Source: Chara braunii
Taxonomy: Eukaryota; Streptophyta; Charophyceae; Charales; Characeae
DNA: 43,298 bases
NCBI GenBank assembly: GCA_003427395.1
Contig: BFEA01000300.1
Location: 1,591,810 to 1,635,107 of the forward strand
Direction of reading: 5' to 3'
The position numbers were made by a program, and so were the translations under genes. Below, piece after piece: positions 19,783 to 30,709 of this stretch. The notes beneath the pieces were generated by a model. The model worked only from the letters and a program-made list of their open reading frames with translations, did not search any database and was not told where the DNA came from. The number at the start of each line of letters is the position of its first letter. Within the stretch, counting starts at the first letter, position 1.

Positions 19783-22103
19783 TTGTTGTCTCTTCGTTGT
19801 TGTGTAGGCTTAATACCACTGACAGCCACGCCAAGAGGGAAGGAATGGCGGGGCAAGGCCAATGGAAACCCATATGAGGCCTACCAAACAGGGGGGACAG
19901 TAGAGAAACACCAGAGTGAGCAGGCCTTCTATTCTCGATGTAGGGAGTGTGGAGATGTTCACGGTCATTTTTTAGGCGCATGCCTATCACTACTGCTGGG
20001 GTCTGGTCAGGATGTTAACAGAGGTACGAGGCAGTGGAGAGTGGCCCGAGCCGATTGCCAGGTTTGTCATGGAATCACTTACTTGGCATGAGTTTGAGAG
20101 GAAGATGGAGGGGCTGCATCCATCGCTTATGGGACGAGACGGGTTACCTATTCACTTCAACTCCTCTAACTTGGAAGAGCTCCTCTGAGCTTATAATCTT
20201 TTTGTAGACGAACATAACATTTTGTTCGAATCCGGAGTTGGAGGGTTCATTCAGTTTGTGAGGAAGACCATTAGGTCTTTTGTCAAGACTATTGTGGAGA
20301 GAGTCACAAATTGGGTGATTGCAAGCGATTGTTGAAGAACTGATATACTCCTGAGCGCCAAGCAGAAAACAGTAGAGGGATGGAAAGGAGGAGAGAGCCA
20401 GAAGGAACAGAAGGACGAGCAGTGAGACATGATGCACCACATGGAGTGCAAGGAGAGGAGAAAAAAAAAAAGGACATATGACTTGCAAGTCTGATACGAA
20501 GAGAGGACTGGCGTCAGGAGGAGCACAGAGAGGAGGAGGCTCATGTGATCCAGGGTTACCTCCAGAACATGGTCAGATACCTTATCAGTGTCCTGAGTCA
20601 GAGAGAAAGTCCGATCTGCATCATGAGCCAGCAGCGCGAGACCAGTAGAAGGAGGAAGTTGCCAAGGAAAAAGAGATGGATAGGATTGAGAGGGCTGCAA
20701 CAGAGAAGGAGATTAAAATTCAACTCAGACTGAAGAACCTGGCAGAGATGAGAGACAAGATGCAGCAGGGGAAGCAACCAATGGAGGTGGATGCCCAGAA
20801 GACCGCTCTGAAGGACGATCTTCCCCTACTCATAGCAGCTTGGGAAGGTTTTGAGAGGTTGTTCGAGGCTGCAAGTAAACCTACAGGGCAGCAGCATGAC
20901 ATGGGAGTTAAGCTGAAGGGTCTTCTAAAGGAAGACTTTGCAGCAGCAAAGGCCTCAGATGAGAAGATAGGGAAAAAAATAACGAAGATGGCACAGGCTT
21001 TCTATGGACATAAGGTGGATTGGAAAAGAGAGATCGACACCCTGAAGAAAGAAATGGAGAGGCAAGGAAAAGAGATGGAGGTTGTGAAAACAGAAATTGT
21101 AGATATCTGGGCAGAGCATGAGGCTCTCAAGTTGTTGAACCAAACCCTCAACAAAATCAACGAGGTGTTGAGGATGTACATCCAAAACCAACAGGCCTCA
21201 TTCCATGCAAAGGAGGCTGAATGGGAAAGGCGGTTGAAGGACATGGAGTCCAAGATTGAACAGCGAGTTCCTACTGCAGTGGTAGACTGGACAGTTGTGC
21301 AGAGGTATGGGATTAGAGGGCAGCCTGCTGCGAAACTCTTCAAACACAAGAAGAAGGAAGAGGGAGCTGAACAGCAGAACGGAGAGGAGATACCTTTGTT
21401 GGACAAGGTCATGATGGAGCCAGACGAGATACTGGCAAAGAGAAAATTTGAAGCTGGGAAGTTTTAATGGCAAGCTCCCACTTCCTTAGCAGTCCAGCAA
21501 GCATCCATGGTGGGAAATAAGAGGCAACCACACGGTCCTGCAGAGGAGAGGGAGGTGTTACCTTCAGCAGAGGCAGGGAATGTGGCAATGCAAGGAGTCC
21601 AGCGAGACATTGATCAGACCATGGTTGAGGAAGGAGACAAGGAAGAGTTGGAGGATCGTTAGGAATCAACCACTTCACAGCATATGTCATTTATTGCAGG
21701 ACTGGAGGATGCTATAGAGTCTTGGGCTACGGGTCCTGGGCCAGAAGGACGGGTCGATACACAGTTCGTACAGGTAGAGAACAAAGGTGTCTATCCTTCT
21801 ACTACAGAGACTCTTCAACAGGAGGTCACAAGCAAGGTTACGATAACCCCCTTGTCTATTCCATCACAAAAAGAGGACAAGATGAGTCAGAAGAAGATTG
21901 AGAAATATTTCTACTGTAAGAGAGGCAAGCATCGCTATGATGAGTGTCCTAAGAGCATCAAGGATGAGGCAAATGACGTGGTCGCAAGGGAATCCTCTGG
22001 GGATTTGAGAGATAGGAATGGAGTCTTAGTGTCTAAGACTCATGATGGGGTGAGGGTACAACTGTATAGGCAGTTACAGGAGATCAGAAGTGACCAGGAG
22101 TAG
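19783..22103 (+). pseudogene. gag-like pseudogene 2 with zinc-finger and coiled-coil segments
   Basis: Three frame segments make one decayed protein. The first (19783-20088) contains CRECGDVHGHFLGAC, a C-x2-C-x5-H-x4-C cluster, then DCQVCHG. The second (20087-20460) contains SGVGGFIQFVRKTIRSFVKT and has TGA stops at 20186, 20333 and 20423. The third lies in a new frame after an 11-A run (20461-20471) and runs to 22103 through TAG 20646, TAA 21465 and TAG 21659. Its centre (20676-21300) is a charged, heptad-like coiled coil. Near 21915-21950 lies CKRGKHRYDEC, a retroviral-type zinc knuckle whose first cysteine reads Tyr (TAT for TGT). The knuckle suggests a nucleocapsid-like Gag; a LINE ORF1 is an alternative. 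No protease or RT follows. Whether it belongs to element C or to a nested element is open. Confidence 0.6.
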
Positions 22104-22703
22104 TGTTTTCCAATAGGGTCCGGAAAGGTCTAAAGCTAGGATATATGAGAGACTTGACACTCGATCCTGATGGATGATTGTATATAGAGGAACACATGGA
22201 GGATTAGATCAGACACATGTACATCAATAATTGAGTACGCAAGTCAAAAGGAACTTTCAGTTTTAGATGTGCATAGAGATAACGCTGAGGGTAGTCTTCA
22301 CTGACCTTTTACTTTAAGTGGTGTGGAGTGTTTTAGATGACATTAGTGTGTATGTTCAAAGTTTCCTTAATTTAGGGTATAGTGTGTGAGACACGTGCCA
22401 GAGCGATGTCGCAACTGCGTTAACATTTAAACTTTGACTTCTTAACACTATGGTTTTTTCTTACCGTATATGATACTTGTGGCTTTTTGATATATTGACA
22501 CGAACTCTTGTTTTCACAAGGCTCCAGACCCTGTGTACATGTATGGATTCCGGGTATTTTTTGTGTGAATTTTCACAATCACTCTCACTTTTGTGAGTTT
22601 GTCCTAATATGAATGAATTTTGTGATATGTTCATATGGTGAGATGATTTGGGTGACCAAACCTTTCCTTGTACTTGGGCATACCGGTCATAGTAACAAAT
22701 GAA
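22104..22703. other. No recognised feature
   Basis: Region after gag-like frame 2, where pol would be expected. No RT, protease or integrase motif was found in any frame. Confidence 0.5.
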
Positions 22704-23135
22704 GTTGAGAGAAGGTTAACAACAGTCGTATTTTTCATCACCACTTCAGCATGCAGTCTGCCTAAACAGGTGGTTTTCAAGGTCTTCGGACCTTTCACCA
22801 CTTCAGGACCATTCATGTATGAAAATTTGAAATGGTCATGATGTGGTGAAAGCTCCGAAGACTCTGAAAACCACCTGTTTAGGCAGACTGCATCCTCAAG
22901 TGGTGAAGGGTGGTTTTCATGGTCTTCAGACCTTTCACCACTTCAGGACCATTCAGGATTTTCAGATTGCCCAAAACTCTCACTTGACCACTTCAAGATC
23001 CCCTTCACCACTTCAGGATGCAGCCTGCCTAAACAGGTGGTTTTTAGGGTCTTCGGACCTTTCACCACTTCAGAACCATTCAGGATTTTCAGACTGCCCA
23101 AAACTTTCACTTCAGAATTTTCATTCCTGAATTTT
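22704..23135 (-). mobile_element. Foldback element F, copy 1
   Basis: Runs from GTTGAGAGAAGGTTAACAAC (22704) to TTCATTCCTGAATTTT. Both ends are found, reversed, at 35989 and 35538, which defines a unit of about 430-450 bp. Inside are several copies in both orientations of a unit with TGGTGAAAGGTCCGAAGACC, GAAAACCACCTG and TTTAGGCAGGCTGCATCCTG. Arms 22843-22875 and 22909-22941 form a stem of about 33 bp around a 33-base loop. It encodes no protein; open frames through it are repeat translations. No target-site duplication was found. Confidence 0.8.
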
Positions 23136-24090
23136 AACCTACCCGATAATCGTTTGTGATGAAGTTTTAAGTACAGGGTAAGAGAGAACACTCTATGTTT
23201 GATGACGGAATGTCACATTGTGATTTGAAAAGACCTCAACAATGATGGAAAAAAATGTCACAAGGAGGGGGGGGCAAAGGTTTTCTAAAAACCACTCTAC
23301 TATTCATCATAACAAAATACCCATCCGGGAGTCTAGCACAAGTGGGTCAGGTCTCCATCTTGGTCGACCACAGATCGGTTGATCATGCCGAATCCACGAC
23401 GCATCGAGTTGTGATATAGCGATGGTGCCCTCGTTGGTTGCGCAACGATAAGCGGTTTTTCCTATCTTGGTATCCTGAAAGATTCCGACTATAGACTTAA
23501 TCGATCACAATGACTTTCCCTCAAGCTAGGTCTTTCCGAGTGACCGACCCTTCAAGACCCAGCCTTTGGTGAGCCATGGGCCCGCCGCCAGGTTGCGCCG
23601 GTCAGCAGCCAACGCTGGGAGTTACGTCCTAGTGATGCTAAGTATATCCCCTTAGCGTGACTTGTCAAATATATTCCTTAGATTGACTTCATAGTGACCA
23701 AGCATTCTTATCACCAAGATTCCTCAAAGTTTTCCAAGCAAATAAAGGATCACGTACGACTGTACCAGCTGCCCACGGGACTACGTGGAGGGATAGTGCT
23801 TTCTCTCAAAATTCCAACAAAGGTCAATAATCCATAGGATCGTGACCCTCCCAACTTTGATCATAGTAGATCGGACCACACGTCTTAGAAACATCTCTAA
23901 AAAATTCTCACAAAATTTCATCATAAATGCCACAAAATTCCATAATAATTCTCATGAAAACCTTTGTTTTTGTCCTCGTCAGAATTTTCATATCACAGCA
24001 TGTTCATCATCATAGCCCCTCTTTTGAGTGTTCTCACAACATCATTCACACTCGTTGTAGTACAGTATCAACCTGCTACTTGGGAGCGGA
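23136..24090. other. No recognised feature
   Basis: Mixed sequence with no long open frame, repeat end or RNA motif that I recognise. An eight-G run lies near 23268. Confidence 0.4.
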
Positions 24091-24093
24091 TAT

Positions 24094-24173
24094 TACGTTG
24101 TAGTACAGAACAGAGTATCCCCTAATTTCGAGGTCAGGATATGGGAGACCTAGGTTAGAACCCTAGCAGTGGA
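24094..24173 (+). repeat. tRNA-like sequence, possible tRNA-Asp-derived pseudogene or SINE head
   Basis: TACGTTGTAGTACAG resembles the start of plant tRNA-Asp. At the other end is a perfect T-arm (CTAGG, loop TTAGAAC, CCTAG), and TACGTTG pairs with CAGTGGA except at one position if G-T pairs are allowed. The anticodon region is about ten bases too long and does not fold, so it is not a working tRNA. No second copy was found in the window. Confidence 0.4.
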
Positions 24174-24338
24174 ACACCGTGACGGGGGCAAGTTGAGAAG
24201 GTACCTTAAACAGAATCGAGTCTATGAATCGGATTGGTTACTTCCTCGTCAGCAAATGTGATTTTGATCATTCATAGTTTTGATTGACCAACGCGACGGG
24301 GAAGTTGCTTAATAGGGTCCAAAAAAACTATCGGCCCG

Positions 24339-24358
24339 AATACCCTTACAAGGGTATT
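24339..24358. repeat. Perfect 9-bp hairpin
   Basis: AATACCCTT and AAGGGTATT flank a two-base centre (AC). A related CAAATACC/GGTATTTG hairpin lies at 30857-30880. Confidence 0.8.
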
Positions 24359-24460
24359 TGTGCACATTTTTTGCATATCACAAAAGGTGCATTTTTTACG
24401 ATATTCGTGAGAGTGTCTCAATTTTGCATGGCCATAACCAACTCTTAGCCGTTGGGAATG

Positions 24461-24604
24461 GCACATGCATTTGATCTGATTAGGGAGCACGTGGGCGTGC
24501 ACTTTGAGGATGATGTTGACGAAGTGGTGAAAGGTCCGAAGACCCTGAAAACCACCTGTTTAGGCACGTGCATTTGATCTGATTAGGGAGTACGTGGACG
24601 TGCA
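24461..24604. repeat. 41-bp direct repeat flanking a fragment of element F
   Basis: GCACATGCATTTGATCTGAT starts at 24461 and GCACGTGCATTTGATCTGAT at 24564; both repeats run on through GATTAGGGAG-ACGTGG-CGTGCA. Between them, 24521-24566 carries GAAGTGGTGAAAGGTCCGAA and GAAAACCACCTGTTTAGGCA from foldback element F. A GATGTTGACGAAGTG word is also repeated at 24677. Confidence 0.85.
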
Positions 24605-24609
24605 TTTTT

Positions 24610-25440
24610 TCTTGTTATATTAGGAGTCAGGCGTATGGGCGACAACCATGTCTGATGACACGAGCTAGGGAAAGGTATGATGTTGACGAAGTGTCACGCA
24701 CACTCTGAGTGCGTTTATGTCGAGGCTAGCGTTCGACGACCAATGCCAGTGTGAGTCGTTGGGACAGTCAACTTACCAAAGACTACATTTGGGTCAACAC
24801 TATGCGAGGTGCGTGAGTCCCTAAGTTGACTATGGTTTAGTAGCCGTCAGGCAGCCTTGGAAAGATCGGCGTGAGTAAGGTGTGATGTAGACGAAATTTG
24901 GAGCTTCTCGACGCCAACGGTAGTGAAAAGTGCAGCTTTGAGGGGGAGTTGTCGATTAGAGAGTCGAAATCATGAATGGTTGTGCCACTTGGACACATGA
25001 GCAGCGACAGTAAGCAAGATCGGCCCCTACAATGGTAGATGTGGGTGTGTAAAGGCCGAAGGGGTGGCCGGTAAGCCAAGGAGCAACCTTTTGTATAGGC
25101 TGGCAGACCGAGACACAAGGCGGATACACTTTATAAAGGTGTCCGTGCCTGTTACACCTAACCTTGGGCCTAACACTATTGGTTATCACATCAGACCTTC
25201 AACCTGCACTCAGGGGTTGAAGCCATCAGCCGGCGACGAGGGAGCAGAGGAGCATCCTGCAAGATAACGAAAGGGTCGAGGGTCCCACGGGACTATCACC
25301 CTTAGTTTTGCCATGAAGTCCGAGTGCGGGCCCGACGAGCAAGACCAAAAGGGAACCAACGGGTTCCTCTCCTTCTCCCTTTATTTTTTATTTTTTTATT
25401 TTTTTATAATTTTTTTTCCCAGCGCCGGTTCTGGCGTCGG
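24610..25440. other. No recognised feature
   Basis: Short open frames on both strands (24837-25189) show no family signature. Confidence 0.4.
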
Positions 25441-25454
25441 CGTGAGAACCCATG

Positions 25455-25660
25455 AGCTTAGAAGCTAAGTTGGTACATCCATTAGCTGTTGAAATACAGA
25501 CCCGAGTTCGGATCCGGAAGGTGGGACTTGATTGATGAGTAAAACTAAATATTTCCAAGATGTCATGGCCCAGTCAGCTTCATAATGGTACATTGAGGTT
25601 GTCATATTCGACCGAGGTCCTTCGGGACATCCGTTAAACTTGGAACGATACAAAGAGGAC
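25455..25660 (+). repeat. tRNA-headed SINE-like element, family S2, copy 1
   Basis: Box A-like TAGAAGCTAAGTTGGTAC (25459) and box B-like GAGTTCGGATCC (25504) enclose GCTGTTGAAATACAGACCCG. The block from GTTGAAATACAG through box B recurs reversed at 31657-31692, and the following AAATATTT-ATG-CAT segment is also similar. Two copies with a shared tRNA-like head support a SINE family distinct from S1. The 3' end is not defined. Confidence 0.5.
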
Positions 25661-26370
25661 TAGCATGGCTCTGCCCAACGATGATACATATAAAACGAGG
25701 GGCGAGGCCTATTTTTCTGTTTTCCTTTGTATCGCGCGATGTTTGTTATTACTCGACTACTCATCAAGACTATTGTCAATATGACCTTGTAGACCACCAC
25801 GCTCGTCGTGGTCGTCTTAGTTCCTTTGCCCACAAAAAGTCGGAAGGACTCACGCCTCGAAGGACATGTCTTGTACACGATCCGTGTGCTTGGATGGATG
25901 ATCGGACTCATGCTTCGCGGCCGTAGTCGAGGAAGAGGTGAAAGTCAAGGTTGAGTTCGACCCGTTGAGGCATAAGCAAGCACAAAAGCGGAGCTTCGGC
26001 AAGTGAAAGAGAATGAGAGGACTCGATGAAAGTGACGAGGGCGAGGAAAAAGGGAGCGAAGTGGACGAAGGACGGAGGAGGTGTGTGGAAAGGAAGGAGA
26101 GAGGCAAACTGTTGATAGCGCCCGTCGTCTGAGTAGCATTTCATCTTTGTTGTTGAATTGGTGTAGATCTCCATCGTGGTAAAGTGTTCACATGACCGAG
26201 GTGTTGGCCAGGTTCAGAAAATAGGAGGAGTGAGGAGATAAGGTCAGATCGAGGGAAGCGAAGTAGGAAGAGGGGAGAACGAATTGGAGCGCGGATGTAG
26301 CTGGTCACACCCTGGCGCAAGACTTATCTCCAATTCGGTACGGCATCTTCCAGGATCTCAGTGAAGACGA
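25661..26370. other. No recognised feature
   Basis: Open frames on both strands at 25681-25926 and 25850-26174 overlap one another and lack known motifs. Confidence 0.4.
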
Positions 26371-26377
26371 TGTGTTC

Positions 26378-27840
26378 TTCCACGTTCTAGTGGAAGATTC
26401 AGTCCGATTTTGTGTACACTATCGATCGGGGTTGTCGCTGCCCATTTCTCTTCACACATGACCAGAAAGTGGTACAGTTTCATGTGAACCCTCGATTTTG
26501 TTCACTCTATCGAGGGAGGTAGTGTGAATCCAACCGTAGGTTGGAGACTTACCTGTTGACCGGCGTGGTGTTCATCCTATCGAGGAGAATAGTCTTTCTT
26601 TTAATCCCTCGGCATGAGTAATTGGAAGGAAGTGCGTATTTTCATGCTCTAACGATAGATGCATTCCTGGTTTGCGCACCTGATAAGTTGGGGTGCAAAG
26701 CTTGCACCGTAGATTGTGTTAATGGTCGACTTTTTGTCAAATTGCTTGTTACGTAACCGTGTTGAAGAAGCGTAGGCTAGGCTTAGCGCATGAGAGGGAA
26801 GTCACTCATTGCGGACAACAATCGACAAAGGCGTGGTGACTGGGATCCAGTTTGTACTTTTGGTTTGCGGGGTAGCGACCGCAACACTTGGGGAGATTCA
26901 AGGATTATTCGACCCATGTTCTAGAGGAAGATTCATTTGTATTTTTTATTTGTTTTTTTACTTACTTATTGTGAGGGCGGTGCACCTGTCCCTGTTCTAG
27001 CGCAGGATTCGTGATTAGTGGACGCTTTGAAGAACATAGGAAAGTTGACACGCACAAAGAAGAGAGAGAGAGAGGGAGGTGGGTTCAACCGGCAATGATA
27101 GCTGATGGTTCCGTACCCATTTGTTGGTACCCCTCTTCGCTAGTTGACGGTGGTTATGGTCATGCGGCCGCCGATGGTTTGTACTCTATCAGGTGATCGC
27201 TGATGATTCTGTTGTTTTGTTAGGAGATCGCTAATGGTTTTGTACCCTTGACTAGGTGGTATCCTCTTTGTTCCTAGTAGTCAATAGTCAAGATTACTAC
27301 TATTTTGGGCGATCAAGTAGATGCAAAATTGGTATTGTTGATTTCCCCAACTTTCTCCGGGCGTATCCTGGTGCCCCGTGCCTGGCTTGATGTGGCTTAC
27401 GTGAATTCAACGTGATTTACCGTGGGTTTGAGAATCATAATATAGTCGGTTACGGGCTTACCTTGCCTCACCATGGTTGAACTGTGGCAGTTCTGGACTG
27501 ATACTAACGACATGCATGTAGTCGGTTTTCCATCCAGGGGAGGTGAAGAACGTATTTGAGACTGCAACGGGGTGAGGGACACCATTGTTTATGAGGTACT
27601 ATAACAGTTATTGTCGCCAACATTGAGATTGCAACTGACATTGAGACTGTGCCCTAGTTCACTGTTCTTGCTAAAGCTCCGGAGGCCGCAAAAACTACGT
27701 GTCTGTAGAACTGTGCCCTCTGTTACCTGTGGTTGCGCTTTACAAGAGTGTGCTAGCTGTTGCGCACTGTTTTGCGAGGGTACTTTGTCACGGTGTACTT
27801 GGTCATATATGACGGAAGATTCATTCTTGTTTTTGCGAGC
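26378..27840 (+). repeat. Cluster of dispersed motif M, copies 2 to 6
   Basis: GTTCTAGTGGAAGATTC (26384), CATGCTCTAACGATAGATGC (26643), ATGTTCTAGAGGAAGATTCA (26916), TGTTCTAGCGCAGGATTC (26993) and ATATATGACGGAAGATTCAT (27805). Most are followed by a T-rich tail ending in TTTGC or similar. Interspersed are CTATCGAG words after TGT(A/T)CA (26415, 26517, 26570). No gene was found among them. Confidence 0.5.
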
Positions 27841-27844
27841 GTAG

Positions 27845-29110
27845 TTTGTCCCGATGTTCGTCCGCAACTGATGGATGCTCTTATGTCAGTCGTGGTGCTG
27901 GTCTTCATGGTCGTCAATAAGTTGCTCATCGTGGTCGGAGATTGAAATCCGGTTGTGTGTCAATCCTGCTTGTTTTCATCAAGACACGTAACTGGTTGAG
28001 GTCCGTTGTTGTTCGAGGGTCGTGATGCCCTGTGTGATTGTTGTGCTACGCTTGCTGCAATCGTGTTACTCAATCAAGTGCAGGCTTACTGAGTCCTGCT
28101 ACATGCAACTATTGGATTGTCAAGCGCAACACGACTGTTTTATCCACTGCTGTTTGCTGCAACTGCTGATCGCTGGGTGTTTTCCTGTGCGCAGCATTGT
28201 GCATATCGCCTGACCTCGCTTGCAGACTACTGTGGGGGTGATGTTGTGGTCGTGTTAATGCTGTTTTTTTCACAACACTGTTGTGATTGTTGCTACATTG
28301 CTGCTATTGTTGTTGCGGTGGACTTCAGTGTTACAAGTGTCGTGCCTTCGTTTGGGTCACTACAGTTTCCACTGCTAACACCACAGTGTCTTGCTGCGCC
28401 TCTACTGCATCCGAATAGGACATGGGTGTGTGCCCTGTTCGAACTCTATCTTCATAGGTTGCGTAGCACCAGTTTAGCTCGTAGAAGGCGACGACGTGAC
28501 TTCAGGGTGTGAACAAGTTCTACAAAGGAGGTTGCTGCTGCAACCTAGAGGGTTGTCAGCGGGGCGTCACCCAGCGTTTTGGTTTCGATCTGACCATCTT
28601 ACTGGCATACTTGGCCACTATTGCGGGGGCCTCAGACAATTGAAGATTGCAAGGCCCTCTCCTGCGAGTTGATTTTGTCCCTCTCCTGTATCTCAAGCGT
28701 TTGAAACCCCTCCTTCTGCCCTTCTTACTCTAAGTTTAGTCTAAAGTTACGAGAGGAAGGCAGCATGCGAGATTGCAACCCGTAGGACCACAGCAAGACC
28801 TTGTGGGAGGTCATCCCACCGATTTCGGGAGCTCTGTCGGAGCCCAGGCGGGGTTCTAGAGGCAGGGAACACTCAGGTATAAATTTTTTTTACACGTGTG
28901 ATCCCTTTCCTTAAACTATGTTATCCTTTGTTATTGTGTGCCTGCAAGTATGACTTAGAAAGCTAGTTGTTTGTTTTTCTTCTGAATTCGGGACATGATC
29001 TGAAAGGTAAAATTGACAAGTATGTATGATAAACTCATATTATTTATGTAAATTCAGACAGAATGAAGGGGGGAAGGCGGATTGAAGTTGCTTTGCATGT
29101 GTTTGACCGG
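27845..29110. other. No recognised feature
   Basis: Includes a plus-strand open frame of 131 codons at 28117-28512 with no recognised domain, low codon coherence and no conserved neighbour. No repeat ends recognised. Confidence 0.4.
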
Positions 29111-29117
29111 GTCAACC

Positions 29118-30705
29118 CAAGGCTGAATCCCTCTAAGTTTAGTGGGTTCAATGTTATGTTTTAGTTTTGTCTTCTGAGTTGAATGCATGACTTTTGAGGG
29201 TCAGGTCTATCCTAAGTTGGACGGTCCAGCCACATGTTTCTTTTGGGGTTTCTGAACAGGACGACGGGCGACCTAAGTTGGGAAGGTTCATTTTCCTGAT
29301 GTTTTTTTTTTTTTTGCTGAAGCAGGACTGGGGATATTCTAAGTTGTGTAGACCCAAGTCTGTGTGTGTTTTATTCTGAGGGAGACAACGACATGACACT
29401 AGGCGTACCCCTAAGTTGGGGCGGCCTAGCCATAAACCATGAACTTAAAAGGTAATCCAAAGTATAAAAACTGATATGTATATATACAGGGTCACCAGCC
29501 CGTACGTACGGAGGTCCCCGACCAGACCTCCGTACGTACGGGCGTTCGAGGTCCCATACGGGGTCCGAACTCGACGGCGTTCGACCGCCGCCAAAAATTA
29601 TTTCAAGGCCTCAATATAATCTTTTTTTCTGAATAGTTTTGCGAGTTTTATATGACGTGAGGTACATGCCTATAAATTTTCAAGTCATTTGGCTTAGCCA
29701 AATAAGAATTAAAAATCGTCAAAGATGGCGATGTCAAAACGTGCTCGCCCATGTGTTTTTTCACTTTTTACTTTTTTTTCACTTTAGTTTGAGGTTTTTT
29801 TGACACCCTAAGTTGGATGGTTCAGTCAATCAGTCGGGTATTACAAAAAAAAAAGGAAAACAAATTAAGAAAATAATATGAGGGTAACCTGGGCAAGTTG
29901 AACGTACCCTTAAGTTGGGGCGGTTCAGTCTTATCCCCATGATAACAGAAAAATGGCAGAAAGTTAGTATAAAACTTTTTTATTTTCCCTTTTAAACACA
30001 AGGCAGGGTTGGATGTTTCCCTAAGTTGGGGTCTGACCATCTGCCTAAGAATAAATAAAGTTGTAAAGTTTGTACTGAGTATTTATGGTTTTTTGAACTG
30101 TTGTTATGGAGGCTAACCGTACCCTTAAGTTGGGGCGGCTCAGTCATACGTCGTTTGTCACTTGTTTAGGCAGATCGGACGTACCCTTTAAGTTAGGGTG
30201 GTCTGGTCGCATTTCCTTATGTATCTTAAACTGTTTGGGCTAACAAGGCATATCCCTAAGTTGGGGCGTTCTAGCGATATGTCGTTAATGTTTTATAGGT
30301 TGGACGTACCCTTAAGTTAGGGCGGTTTGACCATTAGTCGTTTGTGTTTGTTTAGGCAGGTTAGGCATACTCCTAAGTTGGGGCAGTCTAATCCTATACT
30401 CTACGTAAACTTCGTTTAAGGCTGACAAGGCATACCCCTAAGTTGGGGCAGTCTAGCCTTATGCATCATGTCGTCAATTAAGCAGAAGTCGGTCATACCC
30501 TAAGTTGGGGTGGTATGGTCATAAGCTTTATGTTCATAGTTTATGTTGGGTCAGGCATACCCCTAAGTTGGGGCAGTATGGACATACGTTTCAGTTATGT
30601 AAGCTGGGCATACCCCTCAGTTAAGGCAATCCAATTGTGAGTACTCTATTTGTTTTGCCTAGGCAGGTCAGGCGTACCCCTAAGTTGGGGCAGTCTGATC
30701 CTATG
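29118..30705. repeat. Degenerate tandem array of a 62-bp unit with a hairpin core
   Basis: Eighteen occurrences of (C/T)(T)AAGTT(G/A)GGG-type cores lie at about 29133, 29212, 29272, 29338, 29411, 29808, 29911, 30021, 30126, 30189, 30256, 30312, 30373, 30438, 30501, 30563, 30616 and 30681. Spacing from 30126 on is 53-67 bp. A typical unit reads GGCATACCCCTAAGTTGGGG followed by CAGTCTAG(C/T)C. The core can form CCCC-TAAGTT-GGGG. Where the left arm is CCCT the right arm is often AGGG. The array is not open in any one frame. Confidence 0.85.
29461..29800. mobile_element. Possible insertion in the tandem array, with 19-bp perfect palindrome
   Basis: This 340-bp stretch interrupts the tandem array and lacks its motif. 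It carries GCCCGTACGTACGGAGGTC (29498-29516) and its exact reverse complement (29525-29543) around eight bases. A GC-rich region with further short inverted repeats follows, then an AT-rich remainder. No terminal inverted repeats or duplicated target site could be fixed. Confidence 0.5.
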
Positions 30706-30709
30706 TCTT

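Noticed and set aside
22843-23130. 95-codon frame repeated at 35543-35854 as a conserved protein
   Set aside because: It is the same foldback repeat in opposite orientation; similar peptides come from inverted copies, not from selection on protein.
28117-28512. 131-codon plus-strand frame
   Set aside because: No recognisable motif, arginine-rich end by composition, no neighbour or splice evidence.
29118-30705. Interstitial telomere repeats
   Set aside because: CCCTAAG occurs within a 62-bp unit and is not the tandem CCCTAAA heptamer of plant telomeres.
29118-30705. CRISPR array
   Set aside because: Repeats are degenerate, spacing varies from 53 to about 110 bp, spacers are themselves similar, and the context is a eukaryotic retroelement region.
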